Below are positions 26,776 to 37,600 of a DNA stretch of 64,000 nt, in pieces. The notes beneath the pieces were generated by a model. It saw nothing but the letters and a program-made list of their open reading frames with translations. It made no database searches and was not told where the DNA came from. The DNA is from Bifidobacterium sp. ESL0745 (lineage in GTDB: Bacteria; Actinomycetota; Actinomycetes; Actinomycetales; Bifidobacteriaceae). Both the position numbers and the translations under genes were made by a program. The stretch lies in the NCBI RefSeq assembly GCF_029433335.1, contig NZ_JAQTHX010000001.1, positions 124,001 through 188,000 of the forward strand, in the 5' to 3' direction. Positions within the stretch are counted from its first letter, which is position 1. Every line of letters starts with the position of its first letter.

Positions 26776-29495
26776 GTCAAATCAGCAAGCCAGCGGCAAC
26801 ACGACCTTCTGCAAACAATGGTCTGGCTCAGGAAGGTGATCCGGACGCCGTGCGCAAGGCCGAGATCAAAGCGCTCAATCGCCGGCTTATCGTCGCCGCG
26901 GTCCTGACGATTCCCGTGTTCGTTTTCGCCATGTTCGGCATGTGGTTGAAGGCGTTCATCCCCATGGGTATCGTCGATTTCTTCACCAATCCGTGGGTCG
27001 AATTCGTCTTCATCACGCCTGTCATGTTTTATTCGGGCTGGCCGATCCACCGCACCGGCTGGCTGGCGCTGATCCATCGCGCCCCGGAAATGAACTCGCT
27101 GGTGGCGCTGGGAACCGCCGCATCTTATACGTATAGCGTCGTGGTCACTGTTATGCCGGGGATTTTGCCGCCGAGCGCACGTGATCCGTATTACGAATCC
27201 GTTGGCACCATCATCACGCTGATGCTTCTGGGCCAGCTGCTCGAAGCCCATGCACGTCTCGGCACCGGTGAATCGATCCGTGCGCTGGTCAACTTGACGC
27301 CGAAAACCGCGCACGTCATCCGTGATGGCAAGGAACTCGACATCAACGCCGACCAGGTAGAAGTGGGTGATATCGTCGTCATCAAGCCGGGGGAGCAGCT
27401 TCCGGTCGACGGCAAGGTCATTTCCGGCCAGACCTCCATCGACGAATCCATGATCACCGGCGAATCCATTCCGGTTTCCAAAGGAGTTGGCGATACAGTG
27501 ACCGGCGCGACCATCAATGGCAACGGGACTTTGAGCTACCGCGCCACCAAGGTCGGGCGAGACACGGTGCTGGCTCAGATCATCAAGCTCGTGCGCACTG
27601 CCCAGACCTCGAAGGCCCCGATCCAGAAGCTTGCCGACAAGATTTCCGGCTATTTCGTGCCTGGTGTTATCTTGATCGCCATCTGGACGTTCGTCATTTG
27701 GTGGGTGTTCGGACCTGCGCCGCAAGGACTTTACGGGCTGGTGTCGGCCGTGGCCGTGCTGGTCATTGCCTGCCCGTGCGCGCTTGGCATCGCCACCCCG
27801 CTTTCGGTCACCATTTCCACCGGCAAGGCCGCGCGCTACGGCGTGCTCATCTGGTCCGCCGAGGCCCTGCAGACCGCACGTGACGTCGATACCGTCGTGC
27901 TCGACAAAACCGGTACCATTACCCGCGGCAATCCCGAGCTCACCGACATAGGCTGGGTTGGTGAAGCTGTGGACGGGAATAGGCAAAATGGGAGGATCGG
28001 GCAGACGCAAACGCAAAGCGAAAACAGGCGAGAAAAGGTGGAGGACCAGACGCAGACGCGACGCTCAGACCTTCTTTCCCTGATTGCCGGAGCCGAACAG
28101 GTCTCCGAGCATCCGCTTGCGCAGGCCATCGTCAAAGGCGTTCAACAGCGCAAACTGGAAGTGCCGAAGGCCGATTCGTTCGAAGCTGTGCCGGGCAGTG
28201 GGGTAGTGGCGAAAGTCAATGGCCGCGATGTCATCGTCGGCAATGCTGAATTGATGACAAGCCGCCATATTGTTGTGTCTGGTTCGCAAAACCAGCAGCA
28301 AGGCGAGGCTGGTTCGTCGGCGTTGAACGATATTGATGCTGTGAAGCCTGTCTCTGCTGAAACGAACCAAGGCAATGCAGCTGCGTCGATTGCCGGCCAT
28401 GATATTGCCAAGGCAGATTCGACCGACGGCCAGACCATACAATCTCGTTCCGATTCGGATATTGATGATGAACATTCGGCATCACAACCATCCAATGCAA
28501 AAGAACTGTTCGCAGACTATGCCCAAAAAGGCAAGACCCCGATTCTGGCGGCTGTGGACGACAAATTGGTCGCGGTACTTGCGGTGGCGGACACCGTCAA
28601 GCCGGACTCGGCCAAAGCCATTGCTGCGCTGCGGGAACGCGGGCTGCAGGTGGTCATGCTTACCGGTGACAACAAGACGACCGCCTCGGCCATGGCCAAC
28701 GAAGTGGGCGTGGACCGCGTCATCGCGGGTGTCCGACCGGAACGCAAGGCCGAGGAAATCGTGCGATTGCAAAACGAAGGCCACATGGTCGGCATGGTCG
28801 GTGACGGCATCAACGATGCCCCGGCACTCGCGGCCGCCGACGTCGGCTTCGCCATCGGCACCGGCACCGACGTGGCCATCGAGTCCTCGGACATCACGTT
28901 GGTGTCCGGCAGCCTCACCGGCCTGGTGACGGCCATCGACCTGTCGCGTGCGGCCATGCGCAACATCAAGCAGAATCTCGGCTTCGCCTTCGGCTACAAC
29001 GGCATTGGTATCCCAATCGCTGCCGGGATCCTCTACCCGTTCTGGCACATCATGCTGAACCCGATGATCGCCGGCGCCGCGATGGCGTTTTCCTCGCTTT
29101 CCGTGGTGTTGAACGCGAACCGTCTGCGTTCGTTCAATCCCGAGACCATCAAACCGCGTCACTTCACGTTCAAGCTCCGCGAGCGTCACGTCGAGCTCAG
29201 AGACACTTCGAAAGATGGCGAAGTCTCGAGAGCGGAATCTGCGCAAAAAACTGTTGACGCGTCTTCGGATGCGTCGCGCAACAAGAACAATCAACCCGCG
29301 AAAGCGAAAGAAGGAACCACTATGGATATGAACATGAACGGCAAAGCCACCACCGTCAAGGACCCGGTCTGCGGCATGACGATCGACCCGAAGTCGGCCG
29401 CCGGCAGCCAGGAATACAACGGCAAGACCTACTACTTCTGCAGCAGCAACTGCGCCAAGAGTTTCGCTGCCGATCCTGCCAAGTACGCCGACTGA
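26772..29495 (+). CDS. copA: Copper-translocating P-type ATPase with C-terminal YHS domain
   Basis: A 907-aa P1B ATPase. The metal-site motif in helix 6 is CPC (residues 334-336), the phosphorylation site is DKTGT (Asp378), and TGES and [10 protein letters not shown] are present. The last helices carry the YN and MAFSS motifs of Cu(I) pumps. There is no N-terminal HMA metal-binding domain. Instead a YHS domain ([23 protein letters not shown]) forms the last 50 residues. Two polar Gln/Ser/Asp-rich insertions (about 396-432 and 505-580) enlarge the ATP-binding region. It exports copper from the cytosol, probably handing it to the coupled cupredoxin protein. Confidence 0.94.
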   Translation: MSQISKPAATRPSANNGLAQEGDPDAVRKAEIKALNRRLIVAAVLTIPVFVFAMFGMWLKAFIPMGIVDFFTNPWVEFVFITPVMFYSGWPIHRTGWLALIHRAPEMNSLVALGTAASYTYSVVVTVMPGILPPSARDPYYESVGTIITLMLLGQLLEAHARLGTGESIRALVNLTPKTAHVIRDGKELDINADQVEVGDIVVIKPGEQLPVDGKVISGQTSIDESMITGESIPVSKGVGDTVTGATINGNGTLSYRATKVGRDTVLAQIIKLVRTAQTSKAPIQKLADKISGYFVPGVILIAIWTFVIWWVFGPAPQGLYGLVSAVAVLVIACPCALGIATPLSVTISTGKAARYGVLIWSAEALQTARDVDTVVLDKTGTITRGNPELTDIGWVGEAVDGNRQNGRIGQTQTQSENRREKVEDQTQTRRSDLLSLIAGAEQVSEHPLAQAIVKGVQQRKLEVPKADSFEAVPGSGVVAKVNGRDVIVGNAELMTSRHIVVSGSQNQQQGEAGSSALNDIDAVKPVSAETNQGNAAASIAGHDIAKADSTDGQTIQSRSDSDIDDEHSASQPSNAKELFADYAQKGKTPILAAVDDKLVAVLAVADTVKPDSAKAIAALRERGLQVVMLTGDNKTTASAMANEVGVDRVIAGVRPERKAEEIVRLQNEGHMVGMVGDGINDAPALAAADVGFAIGTGTDVAIESSDITLVSGSLTGLVTAIDLSRAAMRNIKQNLGFAFGYNGIGIPIAAGILYPFWHIMLNPMIAGAAMAFSSLSVVLNANRLRSFNPETIKPRHFTFKLRERHVELRDTSKDGEVSRAESAQKTVDASSDASRNKNNQPAKAKEGTTMDMNMNGKATTVKDPVCGMTIDPKSAAGSQEYNGKTYYFCSSNCAKSFAADPAKYAD
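29322..29495 (+). other. Candidate internal translation start: free YHS-domain peptide within copA
   Basis: Inside copA, AAGAAGGA lies 6 nt before an in-frame ATG at 29322. Initiation there would give a 57-aa peptide, [11 protein letters not shown] followed by the complete YHS domain with its CGM and FCSSNC cysteines. The preceding residues look like a linker. This could be a relic of a separate gene or a working second start. Confidence 0.4.
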
Positions 29496-29955
29496 CGACG
29501 AGATAATCTTTAGGAAATTTCAAGAATGTGGTCATTTTTGATAATGGACCATATGGCCGCACTCGCACTAACCCACAGTTACCAAAAGAAACCATGGGAA
29601 TACGTACGGTATCTTTTGGTAATCGTGGGTTAATGTGAGCCGACTTCTCAATACCAGCCGGAAAATTGATAAACCTGGACTCGTAATCCCTGTAAATTTA
29701 AAGTGAGACAAAACTTTATTAAAGTGTCGCAAAAGACGATAGAAGCGTGTACACTGTAAACCGTGATTCGATGAAGGCCGTGTCTTTTGTCTTTCGTAGG
29801 TCATGATGGATGTCCGGTTTTACTGGAGAATCGGATATCCGCTTGTTGTGTGGTGAAGCGTCGTCGCTTGTTCTTTCTTCCCAATTCTTTTGGCCCGCTT
29901 CACCATGCCCGCATATACTCGCTCCATGTTTTGGTGGTTCTGTGCCGTTTGTAGC
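29496..29955. other. Intergenic region downstream of copA
   Basis: No gene is credible in these 460 nt between the convergent copA and yczE-like genes. It holds an imperfect hairpin at about 29526-29562 and the strong hairpin at 29569-29632. The rest is AT-rich without recognisable content. Confidence 0.5.
29569..29632. terminator. Long hairpin downstream of copA
   Basis: Arms 29569-29593 and 29608-29632 (25 nt each, about three mismatches) flank a 14-nt loop. It is longer than a typical terminator, and no clear T run follows. It might instead be a remnant of a mobile element end. Confidence 0.5.
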
Positions 29956-30564
29956 TTAGCGGCGTAAAAAATTGGTGAATCTCGGCAATCCCCGTTCGAC
30001 GAGGCTGACACATTCGCCGGTGAGTAAAGCTGAGAAAATAGTGCCTTCACGTACGCCAATGAGCCGGTGTGTGCAAACGAGCGCAAGCAGGGCCGCTGCC
30101 AGTACCATCGTGCTATCGGCGATGATTTTCATGGTTCCGAATTTTTTGTGGAAACGTTGCGCCATTGCAAAAGCGATTCCTTCGCCCGGCATCATCAACA
30201 GGTTCGAATTGACCTCGCAGTAAACGCCGATGGCGAGGATTGGTATGCTTACCAGGCTCAGCCCGAGCTGCGAGATGTAGGAATGCAGATGGATGAAGCC
30301 AAGGAGGGAAACGAAGACATCGATGATGGCTCCGAACAATAGTGATGGTAAAGGTTGAATGATGTTACGCCAGCCAAATCCATGACGAAGTACAATCCAC
30401 TCGAGAAAGACGATAACGAGCATGAAAAGGACGGTCGCCTCGCCAATGGTCAAGGGTGAAATAATGCTGACCACATTGGGGACGCTTGAAATGGGCGAGG
30501 TCCCGATGAGGGCTGTTTTTGCCAAGGCGACGGCAAGTCCCATCACTGCGATACCGAACGACAA
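29956..30564 (-). CDS. YczE/YitT-like integral membrane protein
   Basis: A membrane protein of at least 202 aa with five or more hydrophobic helices. KTALIGTSPISSVPNVVS and LLFGAIIDVFVSLLG match the YczE family (DUF6198-like), whose role is not established. The annotated start is TTG at 30564, which cuts into the first helix. Homologues begin with a basic segment like the LIKRVITLSFG found here just upstream, so the real start is probably earlier. The frame stays open for another 66 codons but contains no ATG, GTG or TTG. It lies downstream of marR on the same strand. Confidence 0.75.
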   Translation of the reverse strand: MSFGIAVMGLAVALAKTALIGTSPISSVPNVVSIISPLTIGEATVLFMLVIVFLEWIVLRHGFGWRNIIQPLPSLLFGAIIDVFVSLLGFIHLHSYISQLGLSLVSIPILAIGVYCEVNSNLLMMPGEGIAFAMAQRFHKKFGTMKIIADSTMVLAAALLALVCTHRLIGVREGTIFSALLTGECVSLVERGLPRFTNFLRR

Positions 30565-30919
30565 CGTGATGACACGTTTGATCAGATTTCCTGCGGAAAT
30601 GTGCGGATGACCGATAATGTTTTCGTTTCTCGAAGCGTTGTGCTCTGTAATTTGGCTTCGCGTGTTTGCGTGGCCTGTTTCACGGCTTGTATGGATCCGC
30701 TTTTCTTCCTTATGTTGATGTTTGTTGTCTTTTCCCGTTAAATTGAACGTATACAGCCCCTTCTATTGCTGGTTTGGTTCTCTGAAAATCGTCAGGCCGG
30801 CATTGACTATTGATAGCCGACCCGTAAATTTATAAGAATTTTGAAGATTCGCTATTTGGCGGTGATGATGTGTAGGTCTGGCCGAATTGCAGCGGTTTCA
30901 AAATTGCTTGTTTTCTGTC
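30565..30919. other. Intergenic or leader region between marR and the yczE-like gene
   Basis: 355 nt without a definite gene. The right half is AT-rich and should hold the promoter of the membrane-protein gene. The reading frame of that gene is open through the left half (to about 30765), and AGAAGGGG is visible near 30760 on the minus strand. Confidence 0.4.
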
Positions 30920-31351
30920 CTATTTGTTCGGTTTCAGCAAAGCCTGATAGATGTCGTACAGGGCGTCTGCAAATCGCTCGGCGTTAAAGTCCGGCATGGT
31001 GGCAAATAGGTCCTGCCATTCTTTGTCCATGATGGTGGTGAGGCGTTCGGCCATTTGCTCGCCGGAGCGCGTGAGTGATATGGTTTTTGTCCGTTTGTCG
31101 GTTTGCGACGTCTCTCTGACTACTAGGTTTTGAGCTGCCAAGACGGTAAGGTCTTTGGCAAGTAAGCTCGGATCGATGCCCATTTGTATGGCGATGGTCG
31201 ATTGCTGGAGGTGTGGGTTTTCGTGAATGAACATCAACAGGTCACTTTGCGTGGCGCGCAGGTTCAGGGAATCCAGCTGGTGGTTGATATTGCTTTTGGT
31301 CTTGCGGTAAATGCCGGCGATGTATTTGCTGAGGTAATGGTAATGCTTCAA
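30920..31351 (-). CDS. MarR-family transcriptional regulator
   Basis: A 143-aa winged-helix regulator: QSDLLMFIHENPHLQQSTIAIQMGIDPSLLAKDLTVLAAQNLVVRE is the recognition region, and TDKRTKTISLTRSGEQMAERL is the wing typical of MarR. It starts with TTG at 31351, eight nt after GAGG. Members of the family usually repress efflux or detoxification genes and release DNA on binding phenolics or drugs. It is divergent from a ribosome-protection-like GTPase gene, with two palindromic boxes between them, so it very likely controls both. Confidence 0.92.
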   Translation of the reverse strand: MKHYHYLSKYIAGIYRKTKSNINHQLDSLNLRATQSDLLMFIHENPHLQQSTIAIQMGIDPSLLAKDLTVLAAQNLVVRETSQTDKRTKTISLTRSGEQMAERLTTIMDKEWQDLFATMPDFNAERFADALYDIYQALLKPNK

Positions 31352-31373
31352 TATTTTTCCTCGTGAAATTTAG

Positions 31374-31412
31374 TGGACAAGTCCAGAGTAACCACATTCA
31401 TGGACTTGTCCA
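31374..31412. promoter_or_regulatory. Twin palindromic operators between marR and the GTPase gene
   Basis: Two 12-bp palindromes, TGGACAAGTCCA (31374-31385) and TGGACTTGTCCA (31401-31412), lie with centres 27 bp apart. They sit inside a perfect 20-bp inverted repeat (31366-31385 and 31401-31420), so each also has an AAATTTAG flank on its outer side. The size and place fit two MarR dimer sites. Confidence 0.65.
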
Positions 31413-31485
31413 CTAAATTTGGTCACAAGCCCAGACCGTGCGGTAATCTTCGTGTGCTGATGTGGATGTAGGGAGGAGTGCGGGT

Positions 31486-33843
31486 ATGAGACGAGCGGTG
31501 GTGGGGATCGCAGCACATGTGGACGCGGGGAAGACCACGCTGTGCGAGGCGTTGCTGTATCGCGCCGGCGAGATCCGCAGGCTTGGGCGTGTGGATCATG
31601 GCGATGCGTTCCTTGACACCGACGCTATGGAGAAGCGGCGCGGCATCACTATTTTCTCGAAACAGGCCATTCTCGATGTTCGTGGTGCTTCTGATGCCGG
31701 TGCTTCCGATAATGGCAAGTCTGCAAGTAGCGTTAGCGGCCATAGAGCCGATATGGGAAAAGTCGGCAAAAGTGCGGGTAATTACGGAATGAACGGTGAT
31801 GGCGGGCACAGCCAAAACAATATTCGAGAAGATGGCTTTGAGTTTACGCTTCTCGATACACCTGGTCATGTCGACTTTTCGGCCGAGATGGAGCGGACAC
31901 TCACGGTGTTGGATTATGCGATTCTTGTGGTGAGTGCCAACGATGGTCTGCAGGGCTATACCGAGACGTTGTGGCGGCTTTTGGCGCGTTACCGGGTGCC
32001 GACGTTTATTTTCATCAACAAAATGGACACCGCTGGAGCGCATAAGGCCGGATGGATTGAGCAGATGCGGCAGCGCTTTTCCGAAGGGTGTGTCGATTTT
32101 GAAACCGACACCGAGCCCGGTGAACAGGAGGAAGTCGCGTTGCTCGACGAAAGTGGCGCGGCGATGGACGAGTTGCTTGAAGTCGGCAGGATTTCCGATG
32201 ACACCTTGCGTTCGATGGTCGTCTCGCGTCAGCTTTTTCCTTGTTATTCAGGCTCTGCGCTGAAACTCGAAGGTGTCGATGAATTTCTCGTCGGTCTGGA
32301 ACGGTTCACGAGACAGCGGGATTATCCCGGCGCATTCGGCGCTCGCGTCTACAAGATTTCACATGACGATCAGGGCAATCGACTCACCTGGCTCAAGGTC
32401 ACCGGCGGTTCGCTCAAGGTCAAGGCGATGTTGACGAATGCACGAGGAGAAGATGATTCATCCGATTCCGACACTCAAATTTGGCAGGAGAAAGTCGACC
32501 AGATTCGGCGGTATTCCGGGTCGAAATTCGATTTGGTCGACGAGGTCGCGGCCGGTGACGTATGCGCGATGACGGGATTGACGAAAACGTTTCCCGGCGA
32601 GGGGCTGGGCTTTGAAGCTGACGCAGGAGAATCGATATTACGGCCGGTGCTGACATATACGGTATTGCCCGGAGTCGAAGATTCTGGCAAAGTATCCGTG
32701 ATGAAGGTTGAAAATGCGGGTAAAAGCGGAAAACCGGAACCGTCGTCAGGGGCGGATGGTTTCAGCAACGCTGGAAGTGACGGAAGTTCGTCAGGTTCTG
32801 ACAGGCGCTCGGGAAGCGCCAAGTCGTCGACAGTGGAAAATACTGCCAATGGTCCTCAATCATTGCGCAATCCCGTCAAACCAGCCGAAGTCACGCCTGA
32901 GCTGCACAAGATTCTGGTGGCGCTGCGCACGCTCGAGGACGAGGACCCGGCGCTCAACGTGCGCTGGGTGGCGCGGCTCGGCGAGATCCATGTGCAGCTG
33001 ATGGGCGCGGTGCAGGTCGAAATCATCACGCAGATGTTGCACGACCGCTTTGGCATCGATGTCCATTTCGGCACTGGTGGGATTCTCTATCGCGAGACCA
33101 TCGCCGCTCCGATGGAGGGCATCGGCCATTTCGAGCCGTTGCGTCACTATGCCGAAGTCCACTTGCTGCTGGAACCAGGGGAGCCCGGCAGCGGTTTGCA
33201 TTTCGAGTCGCGGTGCAGTTTGGACGATCTTGACCGCAACTGGCAGCGGGCGATTCTGACCCACTTGCGCGAGAAGGAACATCTGGGCGTTCTCACCGGT
33301 TCGCCGATCACGGATATGAGGATTTCCCTCGTCGCTGGCCGCGGCCACGAAAAACATACGGAAGGCGGCGACTTCCGCGAGGCCACCTATCGCGCGGTAC
33401 GGCAAGGGCTGATGGAACTTAAGGCGAAAGGGGAGTGCCGGCTTCTGGAGCCGTTCTACAGCTTCCGTCTTCAGGTCCCGCAGGACATGCTTGGTCGCGC
33501 GATGGCCGATATCCAGCGGATGAGCGGTACCTTCGATGCCCCGAAACCCGACGGCGATTACGCCGAACTCGAAGGCAGCGCACCGGTTTCCGAGATGCGC
33601 GACTACTCGATGGATGTCAATGCCTATACCCACGGCCGTGGCTCGCTGGCCTGCGTTTTCGCGGGCTATAAGACTTGTCATAACGCTGATGAAGTCATCA
33701 AACAAACCGCCTACGACCCGGAAACCGACCTTGAGAATACGCCCGATTCCGTCTTCTGCGCCCACGGTGCCGGCTATGCCGTCAAATGGAACAAGGTTCC
33801 CGATTTCGCCCATGTCGACAGCGGATTATCATTTGATAATTAG
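31486..33843 (+). CDS. TetM/TetW-like ribosomal protection GTPase
   Basis: A 785-aa EF-G-like GTPase related to tetracycline ribosomal protection proteins, which normally have about 640 residues. GTPase motifs are intact: AHVDAGKTT, RRGITIFSK, DTPGHVDF, NKMD and GSALK. Later regions (ILVALRTLEDEDPALNVRW; GHFEPLRHYAEVHLLLEPGE; FRLQVPQDMLGRAM) follow the order of TetM domains. Two low-complexity Ser/Gly/Asp insertions lie at about 67-116, between switch I and G3, and 406-465. GGAGGAG lies 7 nt before the ATG. Whether it gives tetracycline resistance or is a housekeeping paralogue cannot be decided from sequence. Confidence 0.85.
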   Translation: MRRAVVGIAAHVDAGKTTLCEALLYRAGEIRRLGRVDHGDAFLDTDAMEKRRGITIFSKQAILDVRGASDAGASDNGKSASSVSGHRADMGKVGKSAGNYGMNGDGGHSQNNIREDGFEFTLLDTPGHVDFSAEMERTLTVLDYAILVVSANDGLQGYTETLWRLLARYRVPTFIFINKMDTAGAHKAGWIEQMRQRFSEGCVDFETDTEPGEQEEVALLDESGAAMDELLEVGRISDDTLRSMVVSRQLFPCYSGSALKLEGVDEFLVGLERFTRQRDYPGAFGARVYKISHDDQGNRLTWLKVTGGSLKVKAMLTNARGEDDSSDSDTQIWQEKVDQIRRYSGSKFDLVDEVAAGDVCAMTGLTKTFPGEGLGFEADAGESILRPVLTYTVLPGVEDSGKVSVMKVENAGKSGKPEPSSGADGFSNAGSDGSSSGSDRRSGSAKSSTVENTANGPQSLRNPVKPAEVTPELHKILVALRTLEDEDPALNVRWVARLGEIHVQLMGAVQVEIITQMLHDRFGIDVHFGTGGILYRETIAAPMEGIGHFEPLRHYAEVHLLLEPGEPGSGLHFESRCSLDDLDRNWQRAILTHLREKEHLGVLTGSPITDMRISLVAGRGHEKHTEGGDFREATYRAVRQGLMELKAKGECRLLEPFYSFRLQVPQDMLGRAMADIQRMSGTFDAPKPDGDYAELEGSAPVSEMRDYSMDVNAYTHGRGSLACVFAGYKTCHNADEVIKQTAYDPETDLENTPDSVFCAHGAGYAVKWNKVPDFAHVDSGLSFDN

Positions 33844-33967
33844 GCAAACAGACGTATATATTTAATTTTTTGCGGCGGGACGCATAATTTTCGCACGACA
33901 TCAATATCATGGATTGAGTGCGGTTTTTGCCGTGCGACAAGATTTGGGCTACGGGAGGTATCCGGCG

Positions 33968-34669
33968 ATGGCATATATTGACGTCAAAGGCGAGACGAAG
34001 CAATACAAAACCGGCGATACGACGATCTACGCGAACCGCGACGTCACCTTTTCCATCAACCGCGGCGAACTCGTGGTCATCCTCGGCGCTTCCGGTGCCG
34101 GAAAATCGACGCTTCTGAACATCCTCGGCGGCATGGACACCTGCGATGCCGGCCAGGTCGTCATTGACGGCAACGACATCGCGCAATACGACGCCAAACA
34201 ACTCATGACCTACCGTCGTTACGACGTCGGGTTCGTCTTCCAGTTCTATAACCTTGTTTCTAACCTGACCGCCCGTGAAAACGTCGAACTTTCCGCCGAA
34301 ATCGTGCCGCATGCAGCCGACCCGACGCAGACGCTGATCGACGTGGGTCTCAAAAACCGTCTCGACAACTTCCCGGCCCAGCTTTCCGGCGGCGAGCAGC
34401 AACGCGTCGCCATCGCTCGTGCCGTGGCCAAGAAACCGAAGATTCTGTTGTGTGACGAACCTACCGGCGCGCTTGACTACAACACCGGCAAACAGGTGCT
34501 CCACATCCTGCAGGACCAGTCGCGCAAGTTCGGTTCCACCGTCATCATCGTCACCCACAACGCAGCCATTGCACCCATCGGCGACCGTGTCATCCACATG
34601 CACGACGCCCGTGTGCAGTCCATTGAGGAGCACGCCGCGCCCGCCGACATCAACGATATCGAATGGTGA
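33968..34669 (+). CDS. ABC transporter ATP-binding protein (MacB/SalX type)
   Basis: A 233-aa ATPase: Walker [11 protein letters not shown]-loop FVFQFYNLV, signature [14 protein letters not shown] and Walker [13 protein letters not shown] are all intact. This is the lipoprotein-export/MacB class that works with FtsX-like permeases. The ATG at 33968 follows GGGAGG by about 10 nt. It begins 124 nt after the GTPase gene and overlaps the permease gene by 7 nt, so ATPase and permease form one transporter. Co-transcription with the GTPase gene is possible, since no terminator was seen between them. Confidence 0.93.
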   Translation: MAYIDVKGETKQYKTGDTTIYANRDVTFSINRGELVVILGASGAGKSTLLNILGGMDTCDAGQVVIDGNDIAQYDAKQLMTYRRYDVGFVFQFYNLVSNLTARENVELSAEIVPHAADPTQTLIDVGLKNRLDNFPAQLSGGEQQRVAIARAVAKKPKILLCDEPTGALDYNTGKQVLHILQDQSRKFGSTVIIVTHNAAIAPIGDRVIHMHDARVQSIEEHAAPADINDIEW

Positions 34670-37600
34670 TGGGTATGGCCGACGATACTACTATGGGTTC
34701 GGATTTCCGCCCGGACGACACCGTCCGTCTGCCCGGCGACATGCTTCAGAGCGATGAAGCCGATTCCGGCAATGCATATGGCAACACGGACTTCGCCGGT
34801 TCGTCGGTTCCCGATCCCGCCGGCGATGCCGGTCAAGCTTCGGGGTCTTCGCACTCGCGTACCTCGAAACGCATGTTGTGGCGCGATATCCGGCAGGCGT
34901 TCTCGAAATCCAAAGGCCGGTTCTTCTCCATCGTCTGCCTCGTGGCGCTGGGTTCCTTTGCGTTGGTTGGCCTCACCGTATCCGGGCCGGATATGCGCGA
35001 CACCGGCAACGCCTATTTCGCCGAACACCATCTGGCCGATTTGAGCGTCATCTCCGACTATGGGCTCGACAAATCCGACCGGCAGCAGATAGACAAGGCT
35101 CCCGGAGCCTCGCGTATCGAATACGGATATCTGAAGGACGTCGTCGTACGGGGCAGTGACGAAAGCGTCCGCGTGCTTTCTGCGCCAAAAGACATCTCGA
35201 CCTATCATCTGGTGAACGGAAGGATGCCGAAAACCGCTGGCGAAACGGCCATTGATTCGTCTCACCAGAGTAAATATCCGCTCGGGTCCACGTTGAAGGT
35301 TAGTGAGAAAGCGGATGCGCTGGGACGCAAGGTCTTGAGCCACGACAGCTTCAAGGTCGTCGGCGTCGTCGATTCCACCGAGATTCTGAGTTCGGTGAAT
35401 ATGGGTCCCTCGACCTCCGGTTCCGGTTCGCTTGACGGTTACGCGGTGGTGACACCGGGTGCGTTCAAGTCCGACGATTACATGATTGCGAGGCTGACCT
35501 ATACCGATCTCGACCACATGCGTGACCATTATTCATCGAAATATAATGATGCACTGCAAACCCACAAAAAGGCACTTGACAAGATTCTTGCCAACCGACC
35601 GAAGGAACGGCGCGAGGGGATCGTCAAACAGGTCAACTCCCAGATCGATTCCGGGCGAAAACAAGTCTCTGATGCCCGGCAGCAGCTCGATAGTGCGCGA
35701 GGGCAATTGGCCGATGCGAAAACCCAGCTTGACAACGGTAACCGGCAACTGGCTGACTCCAAGCAGCAGCTGGCGACTCAGGTGGCCTCCGCGCAAAAGC
35801 AGATTGCGGCGGCGCAGACCAAGATTACCCAAGGCCAGAACGAGTACAACGTAAACAAGCAGCAGTATGATGCCGCCGTTCCACAAGTCACTGCTGCCTC
35901 TCAGCAGGTCAACGATGCTTACGCACAGCTGAAAACCGGCCAAGCGCAGATCGATGACAACTCGGCCAAGCTCGAAACCGGCAAGAAACAAGCCGACGAT
36001 GCGGTTGCTCAGGCTACGACCGCGCAGCAGAACGTCAATCAAGGGATCACTAAGGTCCAAGGGCAAATCAATGCCATCAATGCCCAGCTTCCTTCGGTTT
36101 CCGGCTCCGACCATGACAAACTAGCCGGCGAACTTGCGCAGCTCAATACGCAACTGGCCCAGCTCAAAACGCAGGCTGCGGCGGTTGGGCAAAAGTCTAC
36201 AGAGGCGACGCAAGGCCGCGACACATTCCTCAACACGACCTACAATCCGGGCATCGCGCAAATCCAGGCGGCGCAGGGGCAATTGAACGCCAAACGTGCG
36301 CAGGCTGATGCCGGCAATGCCCAGCTGGCCCAGAAGCAGCAACAGCTTGCCGCCGCCAAAACCCAGCTCGATCAGGCTGCGGCGCAGCTTGCCCAGGCCC
36401 GTGCCAAAGTACAGCAATCGCAGCAGCAGCTTGCCGCCAAGCAGAAGCAGGCCCAGACACAGATCGATGCCACACAGACGCAGCTGACCGATAAGACCAA
36501 CGAATACAACAGCAAAAAAGCCGAGTTCGACCAGGCCGAGCCGGATGCGCAAAAGAAGATCAAGGACGCCGAAGGCAAGCTCGACGACGCCACCGCCATG
36601 CTGAACGCTGTGGAGGATCCGGTCTATTCCGTGGATTCCAAACGCGAGACCCCTGGCTCAGACGGCTATAAGATCTACGATTCGATTTCCGTGATCGTCG
36701 ACTCGCTCTCGCATATTTTCCCCTACTTCATGTATTTGGTCGCGGCGCTGGTCACCTTCACCACCATGACCCGTTTCGTCGACGAGGAGCGCATCAATGC
36801 CGGCACGCTCAAAGCGCTTGGCTATTCCGACCGGGACGTGATGAAGAAGTTCGTGGTCTATGGCTTCGCCGCTTCGATCTTGGGCGCGGTGATCGGCATC
36901 TTCACCGGCCATACGCTCCTGCCGATCATCGTCTACAACGCCTACAAGGTCGGCTTCAACGTGCCGGTGATCCATCTCGGCTTCCACTGGCAGGTCACGT
37001 TGCTCGCCGTGGTTCTGGCCATGCTGAGCGCCGTGGTGCCGGCGGTCTGGAGCGCCGCGCGCGAGCTCAAGGAACGGCCTGCCGCGCTCATGCTCCCGAA
37101 GCCGCCGAGCGCCGGTTCCAAGATCCTGCTGGAGCGCATACCCTTCATCTGGAACCATCTGAACTTCACCCACAAGGTGACCGCACGCAATATCTTCCGC
37201 TACAAGCAGCGCATGTTCATGACCATTTTCGGTGTGTGTGGCTCGGTGGCGCTGTTGACCGCCGGGTTTGCGGTGCAAGGTTCGATTTCGGGCATCAACG
37301 AGCACCAGTTCGGCGGCGTGATGCATTACAATCTCATCGCCGCACAGAACGCCCACGTCACCGATTCCCAGAACAAGGCCATCGATGCACGGCTTCAAAA
37401 GTCCGATATCAAGCGTTCGTTGCCGGTTCATTACGAATCGATAACCAAGGTCGCCGGCCGCAACGGCGACAAGCAGTCCGTCACGATGCTCGTGCCGCGC
37501 GATACCGCAGCCTTCAACGATTACATCAAGCTCAACACCCGTCAAGGCCACCACCCGCTTTCGCTTGATTCGAACGGGGCCGTGGTCTCCGAACGGTTCG

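Noticed and set aside
29496..29955. Insertion sequence remnant downstream of copA
   Set aside because: The long inverted repeat suggested an element end, but there is no transposase fragment or target duplication.
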